64,000 bases of DNA from Rosenbergiella collisarenosi (GTDB lineage: Bacteria; Pseudomonadota; Gammaproteobacteria; Enterobacterales; Enterobacteriaceae), in assembly GCF_018494085.1 (NCBI RefSeq), contig NZ_JABBFP010000007.1, positions 105,623 through 169,622 of the forward strand, written 5' to 3'. The translations under genes were made by a program, and so were the position numbers. The notes below the pieces were generated by a model that saw nothing but the letters and a program-made list of their open reading frames with translations, was not told the origin of the DNA and did no database searches. Each line of letters opens with the position of its first letter. The stretch's first letter is position 1. Positions 1-8,771 of the stretch are shown piece by piece.

Positions 1-815
1 AAAAACAGCTTATTCGACTGCTCTTCCCCACCCAACGTCGTCCAAAATTCATTATAACGTGCATGAATCTGCTCGCGCTTACTAAAGCGATAACGAAGCT
101 CTTTGACGAAGATATGAGAGTTATCGCCGACTGCGCAAATTTGTGTGAGATGACAGGCTCTGGCAATCAACATAATCGCTTCGAGTAACAGCCGCTTAGG
201 AAAGAGTCCCTCACAAGCTTTCGTTGCATCACGAATGATATTTTGGTCGAGGTGACGGCCTGGGCCTTGTAGCCCTGCGATGATAACACTAGGCTGATGC
301 TGGTAATCGGCCAAAGAGAAACTAAGACTCGTAATATCCTCAGTACGAAAGCGAAAGAGTAAGGTCAATTCACCCTCGCGGTCAAAAATCGCGGGTACGC
401 AATAAATCTCAATAGGTTCATCGTTCTTTCCCAACCAGCTTAAGAGTGGTTTATCGCGACGTTGTCCCGCTAAAAAAGCCGTAAGTTCGCTCTGTCCGAG
501 CTGTTCAATACGCTGGTAATGAGAAATGATTTTTTCGGCGCGTTGTGAGGCACTCAAGCCACCGATTAGATAAGGTCGATGGATCTTGGCAGGAATAATG
601 CCATGGGTTTCGATGACTCGAGGAAAGTCAGTTAATCGTGTCAACGAGGTCAGATAGCGGTAACTCACTAACGGCGAACAGACGCTGCGAAAAATAAATT
701 TATTATAAAAGCGTCCACGCTTCCAAGCCCGATGTGGCTTGTATTTACGCAGAAGCAAATCGACCATAAGTTGCTTGTGAGTAAGGGGCTTGTTCGAAGA
801 GATCGAAGTAGACAT
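1..815 (-). CDS. VirK/YbjX-family protein (DUF535), 3' end missing
   Basis: An open frame of at least 271 codons starts at the ATG at 813-815 and runs off the left edge without a stop. The translation begins MSTSISSNKPLTHKQLMVDL and contains the segment GLQGPGRHLDQNIIRDATKA and, further on, AVGDNSHIF, which I recognise as typical of the DUF535 family (VirK of Shigella, YbjX and YbjX-like proteins of enterobacteria). Members are about 300-330 residues, so only the last 30-60 residues are probably missing. The family has been linked to virulence-factor secretion and antimicrobial-peptide resistance, but its biochemistry is unknown. It is basic and has no obvious signal peptide. It stands apart from sodA, separated by the sodA terminator. 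Family assignment is from remembered motifs, so moderately sure. Confidence 0.75.
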   Translation of the reverse strand, partial: MSTSISSNKPLTHKQLMVDLLLRKYKPHRAWKRGRFYNKFIFRSVCSPLVSYRYLTSLTRLTDFPRVIETHGIIPAKIHRPYLIGGLSASQRAEKIISHYQRIEQLGQSELTAFLAGQRRDKPLLSWLGKNDEPIEIYCVPAIFDREGELTLLFRFRTEDITSLSFSLADYQHQPSVIIAGLQGPGRHLDQNIIRDATKACEGLFPKRLLLEAIMLIARACHLTQICAVGDNSHIFVKELRYRFSKREQIHARYNEFWTTLGGEEQSNKLF

Positions 816-903
816 AGGTCTCTCTAAGGCTAAATAATGAGTGTTGAGTCGATTTTATGTCTAATTGACTAAACTTGTACTAAATAAAATGCGATAAAGA
901 CTA

Positions 904-947
904 AAAAATAAAAAACCTCATAGCCTACGCTAGGAGGCTATGAGGTT
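904..947 (-). terminator. Rho-independent terminator of sodA
   Basis: A perfect 13-bp stem (914-926 pairing with 935-947) with an 8-nt loop lies 17 bp past the sodA stop. On the minus strand the stem is followed by a T-rich run (plus-strand A-rich 904-915). It ends the sodA transcript before the upstream-facing VirK/YbjX-like gene. Confidence 0.9.
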
Positions 948-963
948 GAACGAGATACGTGGC

Positions 964-1581
964 TTATTTTACGTTAGCAAAACGCGCAGCAGCTTCGTCC
1001 CAGTTTACAACGTTCCAGAACGCCTTGATGTAATCAGGACGTTTGTTTTGATATTTCAGGTAGTAAGCGTGTTCCCAGACATCGAGGCCCACGATAGGAG
1101 TCCCTGATGCGCCAGAGATTGCTTCACCCATTAATGGACTATCTTGGTTAGCCGTTGAAACGACGGCAAGCTTATCGCCCTTTTTAACCAGCCACGCCCA
1201 GCCTGAGCCGAAGCGCGTTGCCGCCGCTTTTTCGAACTCTTCTTGGAACTTCTCCACGCTACCGAAATCTTTTTCGATTACCGCTTTTAAGTCACCTTGC
1301 AGAGTCGTGCCGGTTTTCAGGCCTTTCCAGAAGAAGCTATGGTTTGCGTGGCCGCCTGCGTTGTTACGTAATACGACTTTCTTATCAGCAGGGACTTTAT
1401 CTAATTGCGTGATCAGCTCTTCTACCGGCAGATCGGCAAACGGCGTGCCTTCGAGGGCAGCGTTAGCATTATTTACATAAGTCTGGTGATGTTTAGTATG
1501 ATGAATTTCCATCGTTTCTTTATCGAAATGTGGTTCTAACGCATCATAAGCATACGGCAGGGATGGCAGTGAATAACTCAT
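964..1581 (-). CDS. sodA: Manganese superoxide dismutase
   Basis: Cytoplasmic enzyme that dismutates superoxide to oxygen and hydrogen peroxide. The 205-residue product matches E. coli SodA (206 aa) along its length. Metal ligands are visible as H27, H81, D167 and H171, with the family signature DVWEHAYY at 167-174. The stretch GSGWAWLV and TANQDSPL favour the Mn rather than the Fe enzyme. I chose the ATG at 1579-1581 because a GGAGAGG ribosome site sits about 7 bases upstream; an in-frame start 15 bases earlier would add five unconserved residues. It is monocistronic, with its own terminator and an upstream TATAAT box. In E. coli sodA is controlled by SoxRS, Fur and ArcA; I could not pick out convincing sites for these here. 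Confidence 0.97.
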   Translation of the reverse strand: MSYSLPSLPYAYDALEPHFDKETMEIHHTKHHQTYVNNANAALEGTPFADLPVEELITQLDKVPADKKVVLRNNAGGHANHSFFWKGLKTGTTLQGDLKAVIEKDFGSVEKFQEEFEKAAATRFGSGWAWLVKKGDKLAVVSTANQDSPLMGEAISGASGTPIVGLDVWEHAYYLKYQNKRPDYIKAFWNVVNWDEAAARFANVK

Positions 1582-1650
1582 GTTCAACCTCTCCAATTAA
1601 GTGTTTATCATACAGTGTCATTAGATAGAAACTGCTCAGACTGTCCATCC

Positions 1651-1679
1651 ATTATAGTTAAATAATTGATCTGGAAAAG
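1651..1679 (-). promoter_or_regulatory. Candidate sodA promoter
   Basis: A perfect TATAAT (plus strand 1651-1656 read in reverse) lies 69 bp upstream of the sodA start. The -35 region at the right distance is poor (CTTTTC), as expected for an activator-dependent promoter. No transcript evidence. Confidence 0.35.
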
Positions 1680-1812
1680 AAGAAACAATGCCCTACAGTT
1701 TACAAGGTTTATACTACTTTATTGGTATGCACTCATGTTATACGACAATAGCCGATGTTCACTGCATTTAGGGACTAGCGCTGATTATTATTAATAATGA
1801 CTATGGGTAGAC

Positions 1813-2616
1813 TTATTTGTACTTAACCTCACTGACTATCCTCTGAGGATGGGTATAGATAATCGCACGCGTTCCCCGGCTAAAGCCTACCAGGGTTAGC
1901 CCATACTCCTGAGCGATATCAACCGCCCTCTGGGTTGCTGCCGAGGCCGCACAGAGAATTTCAACACCGCAACTAATCGCTTTCTGCACCATCTCATAAC
2001 TCGCTCGGCTAGAGATCAGTACCCCCCCTTCAGATCCCCAGTCAGCGGTGGCTCTAGCTCCGAGTAGTTTATCTAGCGCGACGTGTCGCCCAATATCTTC
2101 ATAGCCTGCCTGCACCTTGCCGGCAGTATCTAGCCATCCCGCTACGTGTGTACACGCCGTTTGTCGGCCAATTGGCTGCAGATCTTTTAGCTGTTTGAGG
2201 GCGATATCGAGGGATGATAACGCGAGGGTTTGTGTATAGGGTAAATGGTGTTTCGGTTGGCTAAGCATGTCGAGCTGCTCGGTGCCACAAAGACCACATC
2301 CTGTACGTCCAGCTAACGTTCTACGATGCTGTTTAAGTGCCATAAAGCAGCTACTGGCCAGCTCTATATGCACTTCTATACCCAATCGGTGCGCGGTGAG
2401 AGAGATACCGTAGATTTGTTCCGGACGGTCAATGATCCCTTCGGATAATGAAAACCCTATCGCAAAGGCTTCTAACGCATCGGGAGTACACATCATCACG
2501 ACATGAGAAATGCCGTTATAAACCAGGGCGACCGCAACCTCTTCAGCGAGAATATCGTCCTGCCTCTTAATTCCAGTCGGTGACCATTCAGCAACAGAAA
2601 ACGTTTTCATTGTCAT
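1813..2616 (-). CDS. fdhD: Formate dehydrogenase accessory sulfurtransferase
   Basis: FdhD passes sulfur from the cysteine desulfurase IscS to the molybdenum (bis-MGD) cofactor of formate dehydrogenases, which need it for activity. The 267-residue protein carries the diagnostic CxxC at C107 and C110 within GRTGCGLCG, and the conserved [13 protein letters not shown] and [11 protein letters not shown] segments. The first ATG is chosen because a GAGGG ribosome site lies 7 bases before it; a second in-frame ATG follows two codons later. No formate dehydrogenase genes are in the window, so its clients must lie elsewhere. It follows glyS on the same strand but is separated from it by a strong terminator, so it probably has its own promoter inside or near that 60-bp gap. 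Confidence 0.93.
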   Translation of the reverse strand: MTMKTFSVAEWSPTGIKRQDDILAEEVAVALVYNGISHVVMMCTPDALEAFAIGFSLSEGIIDRPEQIYGISLTAHRLGIEVHIELASSCFMALKQHRRTLAGRTGCGLCGTEQLDMLSQPKHHLPYTQTLALSSLDIALKQLKDLQPIGRQTACTHVAGWLDTAGKVQAGYEDIGRHVALDKLLGARATADWGSEGGVLISSRASYEMVQKAISCGVEILCAASAATQRAVDIAQEYGLTLVGFSRGTRAIIYTHPQRIVSEVKYK

Positions 2617-2628
2617 CTTTCAGCCCTC

Positions 2629-2658
2629 AAAAAAAAGCCCGAAGAATTTCTTCGGGCT
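2629..2658 (-). terminator. Rho-independent terminator of glyQS
   Basis: A 10-bp stem (2636-2645 with 2649-2658) with a 3-nt loop, followed on the minus strand by eight or more Ts (plus-strand A run 2629-2636). It lies just past the glyS stop and overlaps the leader of fdhD. Confidence 0.9.
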
Positions 2659-2679
2659 CGGTCATCCTATCGATACTCG

Positions 2680-4749
2680 CTATTGAAGCAGCGAGATATC
2701 GGCAACTTGTAGAAAGAGTTCCCGTAATTTCGCGAGTAGCGTTAGGCGATTTACACGTATAGCCTGATCTTCCGCGTTAACCATCACTTGTTCGAAAAAG
2801 TTATCTATCGCTTCGCGTAGTTGTGCGAGTTCGATAAGCGCCTCTTGGTAGCGTCCTTGTTCGAAATAAGGCTGTAGTTTGCTATTCAGTGCGCTTACAT
2901 AAGTGGCTAATTTAATCTCCGCATTCTCTTTAAGCAGAGAGGCTTGCACGGCAGTATCGAGCGCTACGTCTGATTTCGCTAAGATATTCGAGACGCGCTT
3001 ATTAGCAGCCGAAAGACTTTCCGCCTCAGGTAGAGTACGGAAATGGGAAACCGCTTTCATACGGGCATCAAAGTCTGCGGGGCGAGTCGGTCGACGGGCC
3101 AAAACGGCTTGGATGGTATCAACGCTATGCCCCTCTTCGAGGTACCAGCTTCTAAACCGTCCTAACATAAAGTCGATAACCTCTTCGGTCACCGCGCTAT
3201 TAGTGAGTTTATCGCCATATAATTTCACTGTCTCTTCTGTCAGAGACTGAAGATCCAGCGGTAAATCCTTCTCGACGATAATGCGTAACACGCCCAGTGC
3301 GGCGCGGCGCAATGCGAAGGGGTCTTTATCGCCTTTCGGGTGCTGACCAATACCGAATATGCCTGCCAACGTATCCATTTTATCGGCAATCGCCAATGCA
3401 CAAGCGACTAGACTTGACGGTAGTGCGTCACCCGCAAAGCGAGGCTGGTACTGTTCATTCAATGCTACCGCGACATCTTCCGCTTCACCGTCGTGGCGCG
3501 CATAGTGCATCCCCATGATGCCTTGTGTATCCGTGAACTCGCACACCATGTTGGTCATTAAATCGCATTTTGATAGTAACCCCGCGCGCGTGGCATGCGT
3601 GACATCGGCCCCGATTTGACCGGCAATCCAGCCCGCGAGCGCTTGAATACGATCAGTCTTATCGCGTAACGTTCCTAATTGCTTTTGAAAGAGGACCGTT
3701 TCTAAACGAGGCAGTTGGTCGTCTAGGCGGACTTTACGGTCGGCATTAAAGAAAAACTCGGCATCGGCTAAACGCGGGCGTACGACCTTTTCATTACCAG
3801 AAATGATTTGATACGGATCGCTCGACTCGATATTCGTCACAAAGATAAAGTGTGACAGGAGTTCGCCCTGTGCAGAATAGACCGGAAAATATTTCTGGTC
3901 GCCTTTCATTGTGTGGACTAACGCCTCTTTCGGCACGGCTAAGAACTTCTGTTCGAACTGCGCGGTAAGGACGATTGGCCACTCCACCAGTGAGGTGACC
4001 TCTTCGAGTAGGCTATCACTCAGATCCGCAATGCCCCCTACTTGTAAGGCGGCAGCCTTAGCACCTGATTCGATCAGCGCTTTACGCGTAGCGTAATCGG
4101 CTATCACCTTACCACGCTCGGCGAGGATAGTAGGATACTGGTCGGCGTGCGCAATCTCGAAGGTACTTTCCCCCATGAAACGATGTCCACGCAGAGTCCG
4201 TCCTGAGGCGATCCCCAAAATAGTGGCAGGTAACACGTCGGCACCTAACAGTAAGGTTACGGTATGCACTGGGCGAACGAACTGTTCACTGCTGGCCCCC
4301 CACCGCATGAGCTTAGGAACCGGTAGCTTAGCTAAGACTTTTGCGACCATTTCTGGTAACAACGCAGCCGCTGATTCGCCTGCGACTTGCGCCCGGTATA
4401 CCAGCCACTCGCCTTTATCTGTGACTAAACGGTCAGCTTGCTCAACCGTAATCCCATTACCGCGCGCCCAGCCTTGCGCCGCTTTCGTCACATTCCCTTC
4501 GCTATCAAACGCCGCACTTAAGGCAGGGCCGCGTTTTTCGACGACACGATCCGCTTGCTTGGCGCCAAGGTTCAGTACCTTAACCGCAAGGCGACGCGGG
4601 GTCGCATACCATTCAACCTGTTGGTGAGAAAGCCCAGCCGTATCGATTTCTTGCGTGAGCTGATCGGCAAATGCCTGAGCCAGTTGGCGCAGGGCTTTAG
4701 GTGGTAGTTCTTCAGTACCGATTTCTACCAGAAAAGTATTGTCGCTCAT
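2680..4749 (-). CDS. glyS: Glycine--tRNA ligase beta subunit
   Basis: Beta chain of the alpha2beta2 bacterial-type glycyl-tRNA synthetase; it contributes tRNA recognition and an HD-like and anticodon-binding region, while catalysis resides in GlyQ. The 689-residue length equals that of E. coli GlyS. The start [20 protein letters not shown] is characteristic, and the C-terminal DALR-type anticodon-binding segment (residues about 580-689, with [11 protein letters not shown] and [11 protein letters not shown]) is intact. It lies 9 bp downstream of glyQ on the same strand, forming the usual glyQS operon, which ends at the terminator just beyond it. No oddities in length or frame. Confidence 0.97.
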   Translation of the reverse strand: MSDNTFLVEIGTEELPPKALRQLAQAFADQLTQEIDTAGLSHQQVEWYATPRRLAVKVLNLGAKQADRVVEKRGPALSAAFDSEGNVTKAAQGWARGNGITVEQADRLVTDKGEWLVYRAQVAGESAAALLPEMVAKVLAKLPVPKLMRWGASSEQFVRPVHTVTLLLGADVLPATILGIASGRTLRGHRFMGESTFEIAHADQYPTILAERGKVIADYATRKALIESGAKAAALQVGGIADLSDSLLEEVTSLVEWPIVLTAQFEQKFLAVPKEALVHTMKGDQKYFPVYSAQGELLSHFIFVTNIESSDPYQIISGNEKVVRPRLADAEFFFNADRKVRLDDQLPRLETVLFQKQLGTLRDKTDRIQALAGWIAGQIGADVTHATRAGLLSKCDLMTNMVCEFTDTQGIMGMHYARHDGEAEDVAVALNEQYQPRFAGDALPSSLVACALAIADKMDTLAGIFGIGQHPKGDKDPFALRRAALGVLRIIVEKDLPLDLQSLTEETVKLYGDKLTNSAVTEEVIDFMLGRFRSWYLEEGHSVDTIQAVLARRPTRPADFDARMKAVSHFRTLPEAESLSAANKRVSNILAKSDVALDTAVQASLLKENAEIKLATYVSALNSKLQPYFEQGRYQEALIELAQLREAIDNFFEQVMVNAEDQAIRVNRLTLLAKLRELFLQVADISLLQ

Positions 4750-4758
4750 CCCTACCCC

Positions 4759-5670
4759 TTATTTATTTTTATTACACATTGGGAAGCCAAGGGCTTCACG
4801 TGAAGCGTAGTACGCTTCGGCCACTGCTTTCGTTAGGGTCCGGATACGCAGGATATAGCGTTGGCGTTCGGTTACCGAAATCGCCTTACGAGCATCTAAC
4901 AGGTTAAAGCAATGTGCCGCTTTGAGGATCCGCTCATAGGCAGGAAGCGGCAACGGTGTATCGAGAGCCAGCAGGTGTTGCGCCTCTTTTTCATGCTGTT
5001 CAAAACAGCTAAAGAGGAAATCAACATCCGCATGTTCGAAGTTATAGGTCGATTGCTCCACCTCGTTTTGATGGAAAACGTCGCCGTAAGTCGTTTTACC
5101 CAGCGGGCCATCGCTCCACACGAGATCATAAACGCTATCGACCCCTTGGATATACATCGCCAAGCGTTCTAATCCGTAGGTAATTTCGCCTGTCACCGGC
5201 TTACACTCTAGGCCACCCACTTGTTGGAAGTAGGTAAACTGCGTGACTTCCATACCATTTAGCCAGATTTCCCAACCTAGACCCCAAGCGCCAAGCGTTG
5301 GGTTTTCCCAGTTATCTTCTACGAAGCGGATATCATGGATAGTAGGGTCGAGGCCTAACGCTTTTAATGAGCCAAGGTAGAGTTCTTGGATATTATCGGG
5401 CGAGGGTTTGATCACCACTTGGAACTGGTAATAGTGCTGTAGTCGGTTAGGGTTTTCGCCGTAGCGGCCATCGGTCGGACGACGGGAGGGCTGGACATAG
5501 GCCGACGCCATAGGTTCTGGCCCTAACGCGCGCAGACAAGTCATTGGATGAGAGGTGCCAGCGCCAACTTCCATATCCAAAGGCTGGATAATAGTACAGC
5601 CCTGATTCGCCCAGTAATCCTGTAGTGTCAGGATCAGTCCTTGAAAGGTTTTGGTATCAAACTTTTGCAT
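4759..5670 (-). CDS. glyQ: Glycine--tRNA ligase alpha subunit
   Basis: Catalytic alpha chain of glycyl-tRNA synthetase, which activates glycine with ATP and charges tRNA-Gly. At 303 residues it has the E. coli length. The class II synthetase core is visible: the N-terminal [18 protein letters not shown], the motif 2 region [20 protein letters not shown], and the motif 3 region [15 protein letters not shown]. It is the first gene of glyQS. Upstream, 127 bp separate it from the VOC gene; I assume its promoter is there but could not identify a clear one. Confidence 0.97.
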   Translation of the reverse strand: MQKFDTKTFQGLILTLQDYWANQGCTIIQPLDMEVGAGTSHPMTCLRALGPEPMASAYVQPSRRPTDGRYGENPNRLQHYYQFQVVIKPSPDNIQELYLGSLKALGLDPTIHDIRFVEDNWENPTLGAWGLGWEIWLNGMEVTQFTYFQQVGGLECKPVTGEITYGLERLAMYIQGVDSVYDLVWSDGPLGKTTYGDVFHQNEVEQSTYNFEHADVDFLFSCFEQHEKEAQHLLALDTPLPLPAYERILKAAHCFNLLDARKAISVTERQRYILRIRTLTKAVAEAYYASREALGFPMCNKNK

Positions 5671-5797
5671 TGTGAGTTCCGCACGCGATACGCTAAAAAA
5701 AGTGGAGGCTAGTATACCCTCTGGCTGTAAGATATGCAGCCGTAAATCCTTAGCAAATGCGGTCGAAACTCAACAATCCAGTAACCTACAGCGAGTT

Positions 5798-6178
5798 TTA
5801 AGCTGGGCTATACAATCCACAGAGCTTATTGCCGAAGGGATCGCGTAAGTAGGCAAGATACAGTTCTCGCTGTCCCACGGTGCGTAATCCTGGAGGCGAT
5901 TCTATCGCGCTTCCCCCTGCATGAGAACCAACGCTATGCCATTGATTTACCGCATCTTCACTCGGTAACGCCCAGCCGATAGTTCCGCCATTAGCACCGG
6001 TAGCCGCTTCGCCGTTTATCGGTGGCGTGACGAGAAACATTTGTTGCCCTTTGATGTAGTACAGACGACCCTTGTCATCCTCACCCTGTGCATCTGCACC
6101 AATAACCGTAAACAATGCATCGTAGAACTTTTTTGATACTGCAATATCGTCGGAACCGACCATAACGTGACTAAACAT
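5798..6178 (-). CDS. VOC-family (glyoxalase/bleomycin-resistance fold) protein
   Basis: A 126-residue single-domain protein of the vicinal oxygen chelate fold, starting MFSHVMVGSDDIAVSKKFYD and ending RDPFGNKLCGLY, both typical of the small glyoxalase-like proteins of this group. The N-terminal H4 and the segment AYLRDPFGNKLC suggest at least part of the metal site, but the substrate cannot be predicted; relatives include lyases, dioxygenases and binding proteins. The start at 6176-6178 is preceded by GAGAGG at proper spacing; upstream in-frame codons would add a basic, unconserved extension. It lies 49 bp downstream of the fumarase gene on the same strand and may be cotranscribed with it. 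Confidence 0.85.
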   Translation of the reverse strand: MFSHVMVGSDDIAVSKKFYDALFTVIGADAQGEDDKGRLYYIKGQQMFLVTPPINGEAATGANGGTIGWALPSEDAVNQWHSVGSHAGGSAIESPPGLRTVGQRELYLAYLRDPFGNKLCGLYSPA

Positions 6179-6227
6179 GGTGACCTCTCTCGTGAGCAAT
6201 AAGGCGCGCAAAGCACGCCTGGTGGTT

Positions 6228-7880
6228 TTAGCCTTTAATCGCACAGCCCTGGCATTTGTTGTTCTGAATATTTTGGAAGAAATCGTTGCCTTTATCATCG
6301 ACCAAAATGAACGCCGGGAAATCAGTGACCTCGATTTTCCAAATAGCTTCCATACCCAGTTCAGGATAGGCTACGCAGTCTAATTTGGTAATACTTTGTT
6401 GAGCGAGCACCGCAGCAGGTCCCCCGATACTCCCTAAATAGAAGCCACCATGTTTATGACACGCATCGGTGACTTGCTGGCTACGATTGCCTTTCGCCAG
6501 CATGATCATGCTGCCGCCGTTCGCTTGTAGCTGATCGACATAGGAATCCATCCGTCCTGCGGTAGTTGGTCCCAAGGATCCGGAAGCATAGCCTTCAGGA
6601 GTCTTTGCCGGCCCTGCGTAGTAAATGGGATGATCTTTCACGTATTGCGGGAGGGGTTCCCCGCTGTCGAGTAACTCTTTTAATTTCGCATGTGCGATAT
6701 CACGCGCAACAATAATTGTGCCTGAAAGCGAGAGCCGCGTAGAGACCGGGTACTGCGCAAGCTGTGCCAAGATCTCGCTCATCGGGCGATTCAGGTCGAT
6801 ACTCACCACATCGCCTTCGCCTTGTCGACGCAGTGCTTCTGGGATGAATCGTCCGGGGTTAGCTTCCAGTTTTTCGATCCAAATTCCTTTGCGGTTAATC
6901 TTTGCCTTGATATTACGGTCAGCAGAGCATGAAACGCCCATTCCGATAGGGCAGGAGGCACCATGTCGTGGTAGGCGAATAACACGGATATCATGGGCAA
7001 AATATTTACCGCCAAATTGCGCGCCTATCCCTAGGTTCTGGGCCGCCTCTAATAATTCTTGTTCGAGTTGATGGTCACGAAATGCTTGCCCATGCTCGTT
7101 ACCTGTCGCCGGTAAGTTATCGTAATAATGAGCCGAGGCGAGTTTAACGGTTTTTAGCGTGGCTTCCGCAGAGGTTCCACCAATCACAAACGCGATATGG
7201 TACGGAGGGCAGGCAGAGGTGCCTAGACTACGCATCTTCTCTACCAAATAGTCCTTGAGTTTACCTGGCGACAACAACGCCTTGGTTTCTTGGAATAAGT
7301 AAGTTTTATTCGCGGAACCGCCCCCTTTGGCCATGCAAAGGAATTTGTACTCGTCGCCATCAACGCTATAGAGGTCGATCTGCGCAGGGAGGTTCGTGCC
7401 GGTGTTCACTTCTTTATACATATCGAGTGGTGCATTCTGCGAATAGCGGAGGTTGTCTTCGGTATAGGTGTTATAGACTCCTTGCGCTAACGCGGCTTCG
7501 TCGCCCCCCCCGGTCCAGACGGCCTGCCCTTTCTTCCCGACAATAATTGCCGTTCCGGTATCTTGGCACGTTGGCAATATCCCTCGCGCGGCAATTTCGG
7601 AGTTACGCAGAAACTGTAAGGCGACATAGCGATCGTTTTCGCTGGCGTCAGGATCATCGAGGATTGCTGCTACCTGCCGCTGGTGAGACGCACGCAGTAA
7701 AAATGATGCGTCATGGAAAGCATGTTGTGCGAGTAAGGTTAGCGCGGCCGGATCGACTTTCAGGATCGATTGGCCTTCGAACTCCGTCATGGAGACGTGG
7801 TCAGTACTCAATAAGTAATAGTCGGTGTTATCTTCTGACAGGGGAAAGGGTTCTTGGAAAAAAAAGGGTTTTGTCGACAT
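6228..7880 (-). CDS. fumA: Class I fumarate hydratase (4Fe-4S)
   Basis: Converts fumarate to L-malate in the TCA cycle using an oxygen-sensitive 4Fe-4S cluster. At 550 residues it matches E. coli FumA/FumB (548 aa). The three cluster cysteines are present at C105 ([11 protein letters not shown]), C224 (TSACPPYH) and C318 ([10 protein letters not shown]), and the C-terminal beta-domain signature [10 protein letters not shown] is intact. FumA and FumB cannot be told apart by sequence reading alone; I use fumA as the default name because no dcuB lies beside it. A short gap precedes the VOC gene. Malate made here can feed Mqo, encoded about 37 kb away in this window. Confidence 0.93.
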   Translation of the reverse strand: MSTKPFFFQEPFPLSEDNTDYYLLSTDHVSMTEFEGQSILKVDPAALTLLAQHAFHDASFLLRASHQRQVAAILDDPDASENDRYVALQFLRNSEIAARGILPTCQDTGTAIIVGKKGQAVWTGGGDEAALAQGVYNTYTEDNLRYSQNAPLDMYKEVNTGTNLPAQIDLYSVDGDEYKFLCMAKGGGSANKTYLFQETKALLSPGKLKDYLVEKMRSLGTSACPPYHIAFVIGGTSAEATLKTVKLASAHYYDNLPATGNEHGQAFRDHQLEQELLEAAQNLGIGAQFGGKYFAHDIRVIRLPRHGASCPIGMGVSCSADRNIKAKINRKGIWIEKLEANPGRFIPEALRRQGEGDVVSIDLNRPMSEILAQLAQYPVSTRLSLSGTIIVARDIAHAKLKELLDSGEPLPQYVKDHPIYYAGPAKTPEGYASGSLGPTTAGRMDSYVDQLQANGGSMIMLAKGNRSQQVTDACHKHGGFYLGSIGGPAAVLAQQSITKLDCVAYPELGMEAIWKIEVTDFPAFILVDDKGNDFFQNIQNNKCQGCAIKG

Positions 7881-8101
7881 TCTTCAGCTCACTTTACTTA
7901 TTATCTGGGCACCCTACTGCGCTCCTTATCTGTGAAGCGTTAGGGCAGACTCACCAGGAAAACATTTGTGATGCGATTATTAACATATTTATTACAAATG
8001 TCATCCCTGCTCTTTTTCAATTAACCACAGCTTCGCACCAGGTATAGTGATCTTTATCGATAAAAGCGACGATCCTTGGATTATTTTCGAGCGATAGGCG
8101 C

Positions 8102-8770
8102 TTATTCCACAAATCGGTAGCCAATACCATTCTCGGTCAATAGGTGCTGTGGACGGCGTGGATCAGGTTCTAGTTTTTTACGCAGATGGCCGATATAGAC
8201 GCGTAAATACTGGCTATCTTCGGCATTTGGCCCCCAGAGTGAGGTCAGGATGAAATGTTGCGTCAGTACCTTACCCGCATGGTTAGCGAGCAGTAGCAGA
8301 AGCTTGTATTCCATCGCCGTCAGATGCACTCGCTCTCCCGCCCGCTTAACGGTGTGTGCCTGCCTATCGATTTCAATCTCACCGAATTTTTTTACGTCCT
8401 CCACCTCACGCTCGCTCCGGCGTAGCGCGACCCTAACCCGCGCCTGTAACTCACCGACACTAAAGGGTTTCGTCAGGTAATCATCGGCACCTCGATCCAA
8501 CGCTGTAATTTTAACTGATTCATCATGACGGGCAGAGAGTACGATTATCGGTTTATCGCTCCATCCGCGAAATTGCTGGATAAAATCCAAGCCCTCTCCG
8601 TCGGGGAGTCCTAAGTCAAGTAACACAAGATCAGGGGGGCGAGCGGCGGCGAGGGCGAGTCCACGGTGTAAGTTCTCTGCATGAAAGATTTTAATATGGT
8701 CGGCGGTAAGCACCCGCTTGAGGTAGCGACCGATTTGTACTTCATCTTCAATAATTAACAGAGTTGTCAT
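8102..8770 (-). CDS. kdpE: Response regulator of the Kdp potassium system
   Basis: OmpR-family response regulator, 222 residues, that activates kdpFABC when phosphorylated by KdpD under potassium limitation. The receiver domain (about 1-115) has the acidic pair E8/D9, the phosphorylated aspartate D52 in LVLLDLGLP, and K in DYLTKPF. The winged-helix domain (about 125-222) ends with the typical RVYIGHLRKKLEPDP and GIGYRFVE. It starts one base after the kdpD stop and is the last gene of the operon. I saw no obvious terminator between it and fumA. A matching direct-repeat target lies ahead of kdpF. Confidence 0.97.
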   Translation of the reverse strand: MTTLLIIEDEVQIGRYLKRVLTADHIKIFHAENLHRGLALAAARPPDLVLLDLGLPDGEGLDFIQQFRGWSDKPIIVLSARHDESVKITALDRGADDYLTKPFSVGELQARVRVALRRSEREVEDVKKFGEIEIDRQAHTVKRAGERVHLTAMEYKLLLLLANHAGKVLTQHFILTSLWGPNAEDSQYLRVYIGHLRKKLEPDPRRPQHLLTENGIGYRFVE

Positions 8771-8771
8771 C